Assembly: GCF_003568665.1 (NCBI RefSeq)
Contig: NZ_QXMH01000005.1
Location: forward strand, 186,001-250,000
Reading direction: 5' to 3'
DNA: 64,000 nucleotides
Origin: Chitinophaga alhagiae
GTDB lineage: Bacteria; Bacteroidota; Bacteroidia; Chitinophagales; Chitinophagaceae
Position numbers and translations under genes: made by a program. Shown here in pieces: positions 44,080 through 53,113 of this stretch; position 1 is the first letter of the stretch, and every line of letters starts with the position of its first letter. Below the pieces are notes generated by a model. The model did not search any database, was not told where the DNA came from, and worked only from the letters and a program-made list of their open reading frames with translations.

Positions 44080-46470
44080 CTACTCAGTCTGCAATGACCT
44101 CACGGGATTGGTAAATGCCGCTTTCAGTGAATGGAAGCTCACGGTAGCCAGCGCCACCACCAGTGTAAAGACGCCCGCCAGCGCAAATACCCACCAGGAA
44201 AGACTGGTACGGTAAGCGTACCCGTTCAGCCACTGCTGCATACCGTACCACACCAGCGGAATGGCAATTACCGCCGCAATGCCGATCAGTACAATAAACT
44301 CCCGGGAAAGCAGCAGCATCACGCTGGAAGCGGACGCGCCGAGCACTTTGCGGATGCCGATCTCTTTAGCGCGGCGGAGCGTGCTGTACGCTACCAGGCC
44401 CAGCAAACCGAGGCAGGAAATAAAGATGGCCAGTATGGAAAAATAGAAGAAGAGGCTGCCAAAACGTTCATCTTGCTGGTACTGGCGGTTAAAGCCTTCA
44501 TCCAGCAGGCGGTAGTCAAACGGCCGGCCGGCAATCTGCCGGTTCCAGGTTTGTTCAACGGCGGCCAGCGTTTCAGCAAACCTGGCCGCTTCCACTTTTA
44601 CAGATAGCAGCGCCCAACTGCCCGGCTCTATGCGCATGGTAAGCGGTTGTATCTGCTGCTGCAGGGAATGGTAATGGAAATCTTTCAGCACCCCTATCAC
44701 TTTGCCTTCTCTCCCCCACTGCTTGAACCGCCTGCCGATGGCCGCTTCCGGAGAGGCATACCCGAGCATTTTTACGGCGGCCTCGTTCAGCATCATGGCC
44801 TGCGTGGAATCTGTGGAAAACGCCGTGGAGAAAGCCCTGCCGGCCGCCAGCTTCAACTGGTATTGCGGAATGAAATCGAAGTCTACAAAATAGAGGTCTA
44901 TATTGGATTGCTGGAAATCTCCATGCACGTTCTCCATTTCCGAATAGGCGCTGGTATGGTCACGCCCCGGCGCGCTGGAGGAGCGGGTGGCAGACAGCAC
45001 GCCCGGCAGCTCCCTAACGGCATGCCGGAAAGATTCCGCGCCCGGTATTACACCTGTTGTAACCACAATGGTCTGGTCTGGCTGAAAGCCCAGGTCTTGC
45101 TGCTGCATGAAACGCATCTGTTTATAGACCACAATGGTGGCAATAATAAGCGCCAGCGAAATGGTGAACTGCGCCACTACCAGCCCCTTGCGCATGGAAA
45201 CGCCGCTTTTCCCCGTTGTGAACCGGCCTTTCAGCACCTTCACCGGCCGGAAGGAAGACAATACCCATGCCGGGTAAGTGCCCGCCAGCAAGCCGGTAAC
45301 TACCGCGCCCAGGAACAGGTACAGCAACGCCATATTTCCCAGCAGCGACCGGTGAAAAATGGTTTTGCCCGCCAACTGGTTGAAGAGCGGGGACAACAGC
45401 ATGCACAACACTACAGACAATACAAACGCAAACAGGCACAACATCACAGACTCGCCAAGGTACTGCATCACCAGCTGGCGCTGCCCGGCGCCCGCTACCT
45501 TGCGCACACCTACCTCCCGGGCACGTTCTGCGGCGCGGGCCGTAGAAAGGTTGATGAAATTGAAACAGGCAATAAGCAGGATCATCAGGGCCACCACGGT
45601 AAAAATGCGAACGTTGCCCTTGTTGCCGGTAATGCCGGCATAGGCGCGGTAGCCCCAGTTGAGATAAACGTCTTTCAGCGGCATCAGGCGGTACGTATAA
45701 TGCATCTGGTACTTATCCATCATTTCGCCGATGCGTCTTTCCAGGAAAGCAGGGAATTTGGCTTCGAGCGTTTTATAGTCTGTGCCGGGCTTCAGCAGCA
45801 GGTAGGTATATGGCGAGTGATTGGTCCAGTTGGTCATACTATTGGCATACAGGGCGCTCATGGTAGACATGGAAACCACCACGTCCGCCTTCAGCTGCGA
45901 GTTTTCAGGAAATGCATCCATCACCCCGGTTACCGTTACCAGCGCGGTGGTATCTTCCAGCGGCACCTTGAACGCTTTGCCCATGGGGTCTGCATGGCCG
46001 AACAGTTTCCGGGCCGTTGCCACAGACAGCACGGCGGTGTAAGGCCGCGCCAGCACGGACGCGGCGTTGCCCTGCAGCAGCCTGAAATCGAACATGCTGA
46101 AAAAAGCGGAATCTGCCAGCAAGCAGTTGGGCACTATGAATTTTTTATCCTCATGCGTCAGGATCAGCTCCGTAACCGCAGTACGGGCAAATGTTTCCAC
46201 CTCCGGAAATTCCTGCGCAATGGCGGGGCCTGCCGGGAAAACAGAAATACCGTTGGCGATGGTCTCCGTGGGCGTGATCACATCGTCAGACAGCCGTACA
46301 ATGCGGTCCGCCTTGCTATGAAAATCATCATAACTCAGCTCGAAATGTACGTAGGAAAGAATAAAAAAGCAGGCTGTAAGCCCCGCAGCGAGCCCCGCGA
46401 TGTTGATAGCGGAAAATATTTTGTGCTTCCAGAGGTTGCGGAAAGCTATCTTGATATAGTTGCTGACCAT
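44080..46470 (-). CDS. FtsX/MacB-type ABC-transporter permease
   Basis: This 796-residue permease with two FtsX units starts YIKIAFRNLWKHKIFSAINIAGLAAGL and has two large periplasmic MacB-like domains. The hydrophobic segments after RAAERAREVGVRKVAGAGQRQLVMQYL, and near the end after RRAKEIGIRKVLGASASSVMLLL, are conserved hallmarks. No ATPase is encoded next to it, as is usual for the many orphan permeases of this family in Bacteroidota. Its upstream region has TGTCCG dyads and a sigma-54-like sequence. Confidence 0.93.
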   Translation of the reverse strand: MVSNYIKIAFRNLWKHKIFSAINIAGLAAGLTACFFILSYVHFELSYDDFHSKADRIVRLSDDVITPTETIANGISVFPAGPAIAQEFPEVETFARTAVTELILTHEDKKFIVPNCLLADSAFFSMFDFRLLQGNAASVLARPYTAVLSVATARKLFGHADPMGKAFKVPLEDTTALVTVTGVMDAFPENSQLKADVVVSMSTMSALYANSMTNWTNHSPYTYLLLKPGTDYKTLEAKFPAFLERRIGEMMDKYQMHYTYRLMPLKDVYLNWGYRAYAGITGNKGNVRIFTVVALMILLIACFNFINLSTARAAERAREVGVRKVAGAGQRQLVMQYLGESVMLCLFAFVLSVVLCMLLSPLFNQLAGKTIFHRSLLGNMALLYLFLGAVVTGLLAGTYPAWVLSSFRPVKVLKGRFTTGKSGVSMRKGLVVAQFTISLALIIATIVVYKQMRFMQQQDLGFQPDQTIVVTTGVIPGAESFRHAVRELPGVLSATRSSSAPGRDHTSAYSEMENVHGDFQQSNIDLYFVDFDFIPQYQLKLAAGRAFSTAFSTDSTQAMMLNEAAVKMLGYASPEAAIGRRFKQWGREGKVIGVLKDFHYHSLQQQIQPLTMRIEPGSWALLSVKVEAARFAETLAAVEQTWNRQIAGRPFDYRLLDEGFNRQYQQDERFGSLFFYFSILAIFISCLGLLGLVAYSTLRRAKEIGIRKVLGASASSVMLLLSREFIVLIGIAAVIAIPLVWYGMQQWLNGYAYRTSLSWWVFALAGVFTLVVALATVSFHSLKAAFTNPVRSLQTE

Positions 46471-46494
46471 AAGGAAAAGATATACCTGCTTGCC

Positions 46495-46509
46495 ACAAGC
46501 ATCTTGCCA
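46495..46509 (-). promoter_or_regulatory. Possible sigma-54 promoter of the FtsX-type permease
   Basis: The minus strand reads TGGCAAGATGCTTGT, close to TGGCACG-N4-TTGC, with two mismatches. It ends 25 bases before the ATG at 46470. The match is imperfect, so this is a hypothesis. Confidence 0.35.
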
Positions 46510-46561
46510 TTTGCCTTAGGCAGTCGGGACAAGGGTTTCAGCAGGGAGGCCCTGCCAAAAC

Positions 46562-46600
46562 TGTCCGATATCGGACAAATTCCGTTCGCATGCGGACAGG
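46562..46600. promoter_or_regulatory. TGTCCG/CGGACA dyad pair upstream of the permease
   Basis: TGTCCGATATCGGACA at 46562-46577 is a perfect 16-bp palindrome. A second, less regular site, TCCG...CGGACAG, follows within 25 bp. They lie 55-100 bp upstream of the sigma-54-like box, where enhancer-binding proteins bind. Confidence 0.6.
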
Positions 46601-46615
46601 AGCGCGCGCCGCTTT

Positions 46616-47722
46616 TTAGCGGTACCCCTTCAGCGAGACGGGCATCAGCGTTGGGAACGTCCACGCAAAATGATGCTGCTCGTAGATGATAGGTTCATGC
46701 GGGCGGGTGTAGGCCTTATATGCGTCATCTCCATAAATGCCGTACATGGCCACAAAAAGGTTGGCCGGCCAAAAACCGATGGCGCCGGGCTTGCCGGTAT
46801 TCGGGTCTTTGAACCATTTCCATTCGTTGGGATGCTGGTTGTAATACAGCAGGTAATCCAGCGCATGTTTGATGGAGCGCTGCTCCCTGGTATACGTAAA
46901 AAGGTCTTCTCCTGTTGCGTTATATACGATCCAGCAGGAAGCGGTGATAGGCGCCAGGGAAAAATAGGTATACCAGATGCCGTTCTTTTCCCGGCGGGTC
47001 TCTTCGGGCATGCTGCCGTCTGCCGCTATTTTGTGGAACAGGTCTGATCTGATCAGCCTTGCGTTCTCCGCAACATCTGCCGCATCATCCAGGTAATAAG
47101 CGGCCAGCAACGAGCCCATGCGGCCCCAGTCCGCCCAGTTGTTCTTGCGGTTGCGGATGGAGTTGGCGGCCTTGCGGTACACATTTTCCACCCATACGGA
47201 AAACAGCTGCCGGTCTGCCTTCTTCCACTTTTTGTAGGGCCGTATCAGCTCCGCCGCCATCATCATGGACGTGCCGGAATAACTCATCACCAGCGGCCCG
47301 TCGAAGTCGGAATATTTTTTGTTGATAGACGCCCATGCGTTCAGGAAGTACAGGGCCTTTTTGGCATACGCTGATTTCCCGCTGAGCTGCCAGGCCAGCG
47401 CGCAGGCATAGGCGCTGAAGCCGTCTTGCTGAATGGCCTGTGAATTGGCACGGTGCTCTTTGGGTTTGACGTAATAACCGGGAACGCTGAAATCTGCCAG
47501 TGCGTGGTGCTGCACCTGCAAAATGGAATCCGCCTTGTGCAGCAACTGAAGATAAGCCCCGTAATAAGGCTCCCGTTGCTGCCGTACCTGTTCCTTTACA
47601 AAATCTATCTGCGCTTTAGGGTGCATGCCGCCAGGGTGGTCATAGGCCATGAGGCCGGCAGACAGCAACAGAAAAAACGGCACCAGCATCAGGCGCATAA
47701 AAAGGGTAGCTTTTGGTTTCAT
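46616..47722 (-). CDS. Alginate-lyase-family protein, exported
   Basis: This 368-residue protein has the signal peptide MRLMLVPFFLLLSAGLMA, which favours the ATG at 47722 over 47827. The alpha-toroid-like body has MHPKAQIDFVKEQVRQQREPYYGAYLQL, LAWQLSGKSAYAKKALYFLNAWA, NNWADWGRMGSLLAAYYLDD and KNGIWYTYFSLAPITASCWI, characteristic of the alginate_lyase (PL5-like) family. It probably cleaves a uronic-acid polysaccharide, but the exact substrate is unproved. It lies 94 bases downstream of the GH32 gene. Confidence 0.82.
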   Translation of the reverse strand: MKPKATLFMRLMLVPFFLLLSAGLMAYDHPGGMHPKAQIDFVKEQVRQQREPYYGAYLQLLHKADSILQVQHHALADFSVPGYYVKPKEHRANSQAIQQDGFSAYACALAWQLSGKSAYAKKALYFLNAWASINKKYSDFDGPLVMSYSGTSMMMAAELIRPYKKWKKADRQLFSVWVENVYRKAANSIRNRKNNWADWGRMGSLLAAYYLDDAADVAENARLIRSDLFHKIAADGSMPEETRREKNGIWYTYFSLAPITASCWIVYNATGEDLFTYTREQRSIKHALDYLLYYNQHPNEWKWFKDPNTGKPGAIGFWPANLFVAMYGIYGDDAYKAYTRPHEPIIYEQHHFAWTFPTLMPVSLKGYR

Positions 47723-47816
47723 AACGTGAATGTATATACGGGCCGGTTCCGTTGCCCGGCTCCTGCCATGTAAATAAGTACTAAAATAACAGATAGTTCT
47801 GAAAATTTCACCTGCT

Positions 47817-49457
47817 TTATTTGACACCGGGCCATATGGACTTTACCCGGAACACTTCCAGTGAAGTAACGGTGATGTTGTTGCCGCTGAACCTGAAACC
47901 GTCCCGGTTGCCGGGCTCCGCCCGCCGCTCCATGGAGGTGGAGAAGGCGCCGCCGTCAAAGAATACTTCCACAGAAGAACGGTCTATGTAAATATCCGCG
48001 GTCAGCTCCATACTGGCAGGGTTTTGCGGTGAATAGAACATGCCGTTCAGCATGTTGAAATTGAGATCGTACGCTACCAGGCGCTGGCCAAACAGGCTCA
48101 GGGCGGCGTCTGTAGCGTGAGACAGGCGGATGGTGGCCCTGATACGCAGCCGGTCCGCATCATTAAAGGCGGCCAGGTGGCGGTTGGCGGCACCGGCGGT
48201 CAATGCCGTCCATTTACCGGCGGGGGCGAACAGTTGCTCCGCTTCCTTTACCGGCACGCTGAAGAGCCGTATGCCGTCTTTGGTGTTGCGCAGGGTCAGC
48301 ACGGTGGGGAGCAGCATCATGTTATTGAACGGCATGCCGCGTTGCGGGATGCGCCCCCATCCTATCTGTATCCTGCGGCCGTCTGACGCGGGTATGTTGT
48401 TGAAGGTTTGCGCGGCGTAAATGGAGCCGGCGGAAAAATAATACTTGCCGCTTTCCGGCGTGAAGGTTCTGCCGTCAAAAGATCCCAGCATATAGGTGTT
48501 GGACGCGCCGTACATCACCCATTTTTTCTGCCCGGGCATGCCTTCCACCGGCAGCTCAAACAGGTCAGGGCATTCCCAGAAGCCGGTAACGTGGCTCTGG
48601 AACGTCCATTCTTTCAGGTTGGCGGAGGTATAGATAGAATGCCCGTCCCGCTCGTTCAGTACCATTACCCAGTGCTGGCCGGGCTGGTACCAGAACACCC
48701 GCGGGTCACGCGTATCCTTGCTGTTCCATTTGGCTTTGGAGTCTATTACCGGGTTGTTGCCGTACTTGGCCCAGGTGCGGCCTTTGTCAAGACTGTAAGC
48801 TACGCACTGCACCTGTTTCTCCGGGCTGTCTGCCGTATACAGCGCTACCATGACGGGCTGCCCCGGCTTGCCGAAACCGGAGGTATTGTTATGATCGATC
48901 ACGGCGGAGCCGGAAAACATGGTGCCGGTCTTGTCTGGATGCAACGCTACCGGCAGCTCTTCCCAGTGAATGAGGTCTTTGCTGACGGCATGGCCCCAGG
49001 ACATGTTTTCCCATTCCCGCTCAAAGGGATTGTGCTGGTAGAAAAGATGATACTCCCCTTCATGAAACACCAGGCCGTTCGGGTCATTGATCCAGCCGCG
49101 GCGGGTGGAGAAATGGTATTGCGGCCGGCGCTGCTCATGGTAGAGCGAATCCTGGCCGGCAATGCGGTCGTCCTGATAGATATGCCGCAGGCCCGCGCCA
49201 TCCCCTTCGTACGTGATCTTTACCTTTTTACCCTGGTAGGCGCTCATGTCTGAAAACACCCAGTATTCAGGGTCAGGACTTAGCCTGATGAGAAAACGCC
49301 GCACCTCCCCGCCGTTTGCCTGGTACTCCATGTAAGCACGCTGCTGTTGTTGGGACACCGGCAGGTTGAGGTAACGTTTCGTAATGGTGATGGTAGTGTC
49401 TGCGGCGGTGGCGGATAGCACACCGCCAAGCAGGATGGGCAGTAACATTTTTTTCAT
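47817..49457 (-). CDS. Glycoside hydrolase family 32 (fructan-hydrolase type), exported
   Basis: This 546-residue protein has a signal peptide (LLPILLGGVLSATAAD) and an N-terminal beta segment. The GH32 five-bladed propeller follows: STRRGWINDPNGLVFHEGEYHLFYQHNPFEREW (nucleophile Asp in NDPNG), SKDTRDPRVFWY (transition-state Asp) and FWECPDLFELPV (acid/base Glu). A C-terminal beta-sandwich ends with IDRSSVEVFFDGGAFSTSMERRAE. It hydrolyses inulin, levan or sucrose-type fructosides. It may form a unit with the downstream alginate-lyase-like gene. Confidence 0.95.
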   Translation of the reverse strand: MKKMLLPILLGGVLSATAADTTITITKRYLNLPVSQQQQRAYMEYQANGGEVRRFLIRLSPDPEYWVFSDMSAYQGKKVKITYEGDGAGLRHIYQDDRIAGQDSLYHEQRRPQYHFSTRRGWINDPNGLVFHEGEYHLFYQHNPFEREWENMSWGHAVSKDLIHWEELPVALHPDKTGTMFSGSAVIDHNNTSGFGKPGQPVMVALYTADSPEKQVQCVAYSLDKGRTWAKYGNNPVIDSKAKWNSKDTRDPRVFWYQPGQHWVMVLNERDGHSIYTSANLKEWTFQSHVTGFWECPDLFELPVEGMPGQKKWVMYGASNTYMLGSFDGRTFTPESGKYYFSAGSIYAAQTFNNIPASDGRRIQIGWGRIPQRGMPFNNMMLLPTVLTLRNTKDGIRLFSVPVKEAEQLFAPAGKWTALTAGAANRHLAAFNDADRLRIRATIRLSHATDAALSLFGQRLVAYDLNFNMLNGMFYSPQNPASMELTADIYIDRSSVEVFFDGGAFSTSMERRAEPGNRDGFRFSGNNITVTSLEVFRVKSIWPGVK

Positions 49458-49732
49458 GCGCGGGAAGGCCTTATGGTGACCTTTTAAAGATAAACATAAT
49501 TACCGTAGTTCTTTTTTGAAGCCGAAGTTGTAGTATTCAATTATGTAGGACATATGATATTTCCCTTTCATCACCCGCATCACCAGGTATCCCTCCTTCA
49601 AATGGCAAAAAGCTCCATCATCCGCGCCGCTGACGTTCCGCTACAGTCCGCGCTGATATTGTTGTTGCGGCTCCTGGTAATAGTTTTTTCCAGAGACGGC
49701 CGTTCATGGAGCGCCGACTGCAGCAGGTAAGA
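49458..49732. other. Intergenic stretch, no gene recognised
   Basis: The 275 bp between the GH32 start and the end of the second sulfatase contain several short open frames on both strands, but none has a family motif or a plausible start with a promoter. Decayed sequence is possible; I can support nothing specific. Confidence 0.4.
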
Positions 49733-51178
49733 TTATGGATTGATGCGCAAGGCATCTTCCCATTTTAGTTTACCGGGATAACCCCAATCTTTTTTCGCCG
49801 GATCACAAAAGTCGCCATAAGCGCGCATCTCTGCGTAGAGTAAATTACGCATGGCCAGCACTTTGGGCTGATATTCTTTCCTGTTTGCCAGGTTCTCCTT
49901 TTCAAAGGGATCTTTGGCCAGGTCGAATAACTGCACAGGGTGTTGGCCATTGACGTTATACAGCACGAGCTTCATGCTGTCTTTCACCAATGCCCGCTGC
50001 AGGTTGGAATAAGTAAGGAAAAGCTGCTCACGCCCTTTAAAACGCCGCTGCCGGAACGCGCTTTGCAGCGAGCGGCCGGCAACGGTGGGCGGTGCGGCAA
50101 GGCCGGTCATTTCACACAAGGTGGGGAAAACATCATTGAGGTAACAATAAGCGGCTGACCGGCGGTTGGCGGGGATGCCCGGCCCGCTGAACACCAGCGG
50201 CACGCGCATGGAATGATCATAAAGGTTCTGCTTGCCCAGCAGGCCATGCTGGCCAACGGCCAGGCCATTGTCTCCCGCCAGTACAATAATGGTATTCTCA
50301 TACTGGCCGCTCTGGCGCAATGCATCCAGCACCCTGCCTATTTCATGATCTACTTCACTGATCATAGCGTAATACTTTGCAATCTCCTGCTTTACGCTGC
50401 CAGGCGTACGCGGCGTGGGCAGCAACTGTTCGTCACGTACCTTCAGCTCGCCATTGTCAAACGGATGCACAGGAAGATAGTTAGGCGGCAGCGAAATGCG
50501 GGCGGTATCGTAAAGCGACATGTATTCCGCGGGCGGCGTACGCGGGTCATGCGGGGCCGTAAAGGCCACATACATCAGGAAAGGCTGCTGCGGGGTTTGC
50601 TGCAGGAAGCGGATAGCCGCGTCTGCATAACAAACAGATGAAAAACTCTCTCCCGTAAAAACATTCTTATACAGGCCGGCAGTATCGTAGTGATGCAGCT
50701 GGGGTTTCCAGTGGCCCCCGGCCATTTCGGTATGCATGCCGCCGAAGAAGATATTGTCTCCCGCAGAAAAGGAACGGTTGAAGGAAGCCTTGTCGCTATG
50801 CCACTTCCCGGTGGAAAAGGTCATATACCCATGCCCGCGGAACACTTCGGGGAACGTTTTCTCTGAAGGCGGGATCACGCCACCATCCCGGTGTACCTTG
50901 AACACGGTGCGGGAGGTCATCAGCATGGCCCTGCTGGGCGCGCATACCGCCCCTCCCAGAGACCCCATAATGTGGGCCTGTGTAAAAGTGGTGCCGCTTT
51001 GTACCAGTTTGTCCATATTCGGGGTATGAACGTCCGGGTTGCCGAGGGAACGGATGGTATTGAACCGCTGGTCGTCTGTAAGGAGCACAAGTATGTTGCG
51101 GGGCTTGTTTTGCTGGGCATGGAGCTTGTTTGCGGCAAACAATACGATAAAGAGTAACATGACGTGGTGGCGTTGCAT
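49733..51178 (-). CDS. Sulfatase, formylglycine type, exported
   Basis: This 481-residue protein has the signal peptide MLLFIVLFAANKLHAQ, the metal motif NILVLLTDDQRFNTIRSLGNPDVHTPNMDKL and the formylglycine site GGAVCAPSRAMLMTSRT (CxPSR). Later motifs are FSTGKWHSDKASFNR, VLAGDNGLAVGQHGLLGKQNLYDHSMRVPLVFSGPG and MKLVLYNVNG. It removes sulfate esters from a carbohydrate or related compound. It is upstream of the GH32 gene on the same strand, separated by 275 bp. Confidence 0.93.
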   Translation of the reverse strand: MQRHHVMLLFIVLFAANKLHAQQNKPRNILVLLTDDQRFNTIRSLGNPDVHTPNMDKLVQSGTTFTQAHIMGSLGGAVCAPSRAMLMTSRTVFKVHRDGGVIPPSEKTFPEVFRGHGYMTFSTGKWHSDKASFNRSFSAGDNIFFGGMHTEMAGGHWKPQLHHYDTAGLYKNVFTGESFSSVCYADAAIRFLQQTPQQPFLMYVAFTAPHDPRTPPAEYMSLYDTARISLPPNYLPVHPFDNGELKVRDEQLLPTPRTPGSVKQEIAKYYAMISEVDHEIGRVLDALRQSGQYENTIIVLAGDNGLAVGQHGLLGKQNLYDHSMRVPLVFSGPGIPANRRSAAYCYLNDVFPTLCEMTGLAAPPTVAGRSLQSAFRQRRFKGREQLFLTYSNLQRALVKDSMKLVLYNVNGQHPVQLFDLAKDPFEKENLANRKEYQPKVLAMRNLLYAEMRAYGDFCDPAKKDWGYPGKLKWEDALRINP

Positions 51179-51253
51179 ACTGATGGATTTCCGTTCAAGA
51201 TATTACGAAAGCGCCAGGTGTGGTTATACTTTTTTAGCAAAAGGCGATGGTGA

Positions 51254-51672
51254 ATTACTGGTTGGGATATTGAACAGGCCCCACGCCATCCCGATCTTGT
51301 GGGCAAAAGGTTCAACAAGCGCTTTTCGGGAAAGCCCGAATACATCTGCTTGCCCGTTTCTACACCGGAAGTAGTGGAAGCCGTGCAGGACGCTGTGAGC
51401 AGCGGGCGGCGGTTGGTAGTGCGCAGCGGCGGGCATTGCCTGGAAGGCTTTGTGTCAGACCCGGCGGCGTGCCTGTACCCAATGAACAGGCAGACGGCTG
51501 TATGATCAACCACCCTGATACAGACCTCGCAGATCCGGCGTGGAACCAGTCAGGCGTGCCATGGCATACGCTATACTATAAGGAGAATTACGCCCGGCTG
51601 CAACAGGTAAAACGCAATTGGGACCCGCTGAACGTGTTTCATCATGCCTTGTCCATCAGGGCGGGCGATTAA
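51254..51672 (+). pseudogene. Remnant of a berberine-bridge-type FAD oxidase, internally deleted
   Basis: The first piece (51254-51505) reads WDIEQAPRHPDLVGKRFNKRF, EYICLPVSTPEVVEAVQDAV and RLVVRSGGHCLEGFVSDP, the FAD-binding (PCMH) N-terminus with the flavin-attachment His. In another frame 51502-51672 reads MINHPDTDLADPAWNQSGV, PWHTLYYKENYARLQQVKRN and WDPLNVFHHALSIR, the berberine-bridge C-terminus. About 300 residues between them are missing, and an in-frame stop (51251-51253) precedes the first piece. The gene is non-functional. Confidence 0.85.
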
Positions 51673-51721
51673 CGGCGGAAAAATTTGCCTGCTTATACTG
51701 AAGTATTGCTGTTAACGTATT

Positions 51722-52204
51722 TCACAACCACCGCCTCACTCTCTTCCGGTAGTCATCATATTCCTTGCCAAAATCCCTGTGCAGCCGGGGTTCCTCACGG
51801 TACCGTACAAACAGGTAAAAGCAAAGGAAGATCACAGCGGCATACAGCCATAGGTACACGTTCCCCCAGGCCAGGGCTTCTCCCAGCAACGTCAGCATCA
51901 CGCCAATATACATGGGATTGCGGGAATACCGGTACAACCCGGCTACTACCAGCTTTTGCGTAGGGTCTGCTGGAGACAGGGTACCGGCGCCCTGCAAGGC
52001 AAACTGCACAATGCAGGCGAGTACGATTATTACGCCGGCGGCAAACACGGCAATGCCGGTGTAGTGAAGCCAGGGCGCAACCGGTATGGCACGGCCGCGC
52101 ATAATCAGGTAAGGTATCAACCCGGCCACTACGCCGGGCTGCAAAATGGTAAACACGAGGTTTCTGAGCAATAAGGACGCTTGTCCGCTGTTTTTTGCTT
52201 TCAT
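51722..52204 (-). CDS. Isoprenylcysteine-methyltransferase-like membrane protein
   Basis: This 160-residue protein has four hydrophobic segments and the ICMT/PEMT-like C-terminal signature: VVAGLYRYSRNPMYIGVMLTLLGEALAWGNVYL, YREEPRLHRDFGKEYDDYRKRVRRWL. Such proteins methylate lipids or small acceptors with SAM; the substrate is unknown. It lies 12 bases downstream of xthA on the same strand and may be co-transcribed. Confidence 0.88.
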   Translation of the reverse strand: MKAKNSGQASLLLRNLVFTILQPGVVAGLIPYLIMRGRAIPVAPWLHYTGIAVFAAGVIIVLACIVQFALQGAGTLSPADPTQKLVVAGLYRYSRNPMYIGVMLTLLGEALAWGNVYLWLYAAVIFLCFYLFVRYREEPRLHRDFGKEYDDYRKRVRRWL

Positions 52205-52216
52205 GGTACCTGCCTG

Positions 52217-52987
52217 TTATTGCAATTCGATCCATACCGGCGCATGATCGCTCGACTTTTCCCAGCCGCGCACATACGTATCTACCGCCGCTTTTTGCAG
52301 CCGCGGTACCAGCTGGGGGCTGAGCAGGAAGTGATCTATGCGGAGGCCGGCATTGCGGCCAAAGGCATTACGGAAATAGTCCCAGAAGGTGTAAATGGTC
52401 TCATCGGGATGAAGATGGCGTACCGCATCCGTCCAGCCCTGCATCATCAGTTCCTGGAAGGCGGCGCGTGTTTCAGGGCGGAAGAGCGCATCGTCTACCC
52501 AACGTTCAGGCTTGTAGACGTCTTTTTCGGTAGGCATCACGTTGAAGTCTCCCGTTAGCACTACCGGCAATTCCTGCGCCAGCAGCTCTTTGGCATGTGC
52601 CTGCAGGCGTTTGAACCAGCTGAGCTTGTAATCGAATTTGGGGCCGGGCGCCGGGTTGCCATTGGGCAGGTACAGGCAGCCAATGAGTACGCCGCCTACC
52701 ACGGTTTCTATGTAGCGGCTGTTCACATCGTCCGCGTCACCGGGCAATGCGCGGCGCAGTTCCTGTATCTCGCCTACCCTGGAGAGAATAGCTACGCCAT
52801 TCCAGCTTTTCTGGCCATGCCAGTTCACATCATAACCCGCGGCGCGGATGGCCAGCTCGGGAAACTTTTCCTGCGGGGCTTTCAGCTCCTGCAGGCATAC
52901 TACATCCGGCGCGCACTCTTCCAGCCAGCGGAGCAGCACCGGCAGGCGGCTGTTGATGCCGTTAACATTATAGGTGGCTATTTTCAT
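52217..52987 (-). CDS. xthA: Exodeoxyribonuclease III
   Basis: This 256-residue endonuclease/exonuclease/phosphatase-fold protein has MKIATYNVNGINSRLPVLLRWL, VCLQELKAPQEKFP (catalytic Glu), VLTGDFNVMPTEKDVY (Asp/Asn), LRIDHFLLSP and SSDHAPVWIEL (catalytic Asp-His). It repairs abasic sites and removes 3' blocks as an AP endonuclease. It is cytoplasmic, with normal length. Confidence 0.96.
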   Translation of the reverse strand: MKIATYNVNGINSRLPVLLRWLEECAPDVVCLQELKAPQEKFPELAIRAAGYDVNWHGQKSWNGVAILSRVGEIQELRRALPGDADDVNSRYIETVVGGVLIGCLYLPNGNPAPGPKFDYKLSWFKRLQAHAKELLAQELPVVLTGDFNVMPTEKDVYKPERWVDDALFRPETRAAFQELMMQGWTDAVRHLHPDETIYTFWDYFRNAFGRNAGLRIDHFLLSPQLVPRLQKAAVDTYVRGWEKSSDHAPVWIELQ

Positions 52988-53113
52988 ACAATGGTTGTTC
53001 AGTTCAGACCCTCAAGTTAGGGATAATATTTTTACGCCGTACCATGGTTGGTGACTGGCGCGGCATGGCAGCCATGGCTCCCACGCCGCGCTATCAGACA
53101 CCTGCGCTGATCA

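Noticed and set aside
44647..46689. 680-codon open frame opposite the FtsX-type permease
   Set aside because: It is a shadow on the opposite strand; low-complexity, arginine/histidine-rich composition and no family motif, while the permease frame has clear conserved motifs.
49458..49732. Possible decayed gene between GH32 and the sulfatase
   Set aside because: Short frames with stops on both strands and no recognisable family; I could not support a remnant.
46616..51178. A classical polysaccharide utilisation locus
   Set aside because: The genes are degradative, but no SusC/SusD pair and no hybrid two-component or sigma/anti-sigma pair is present here.
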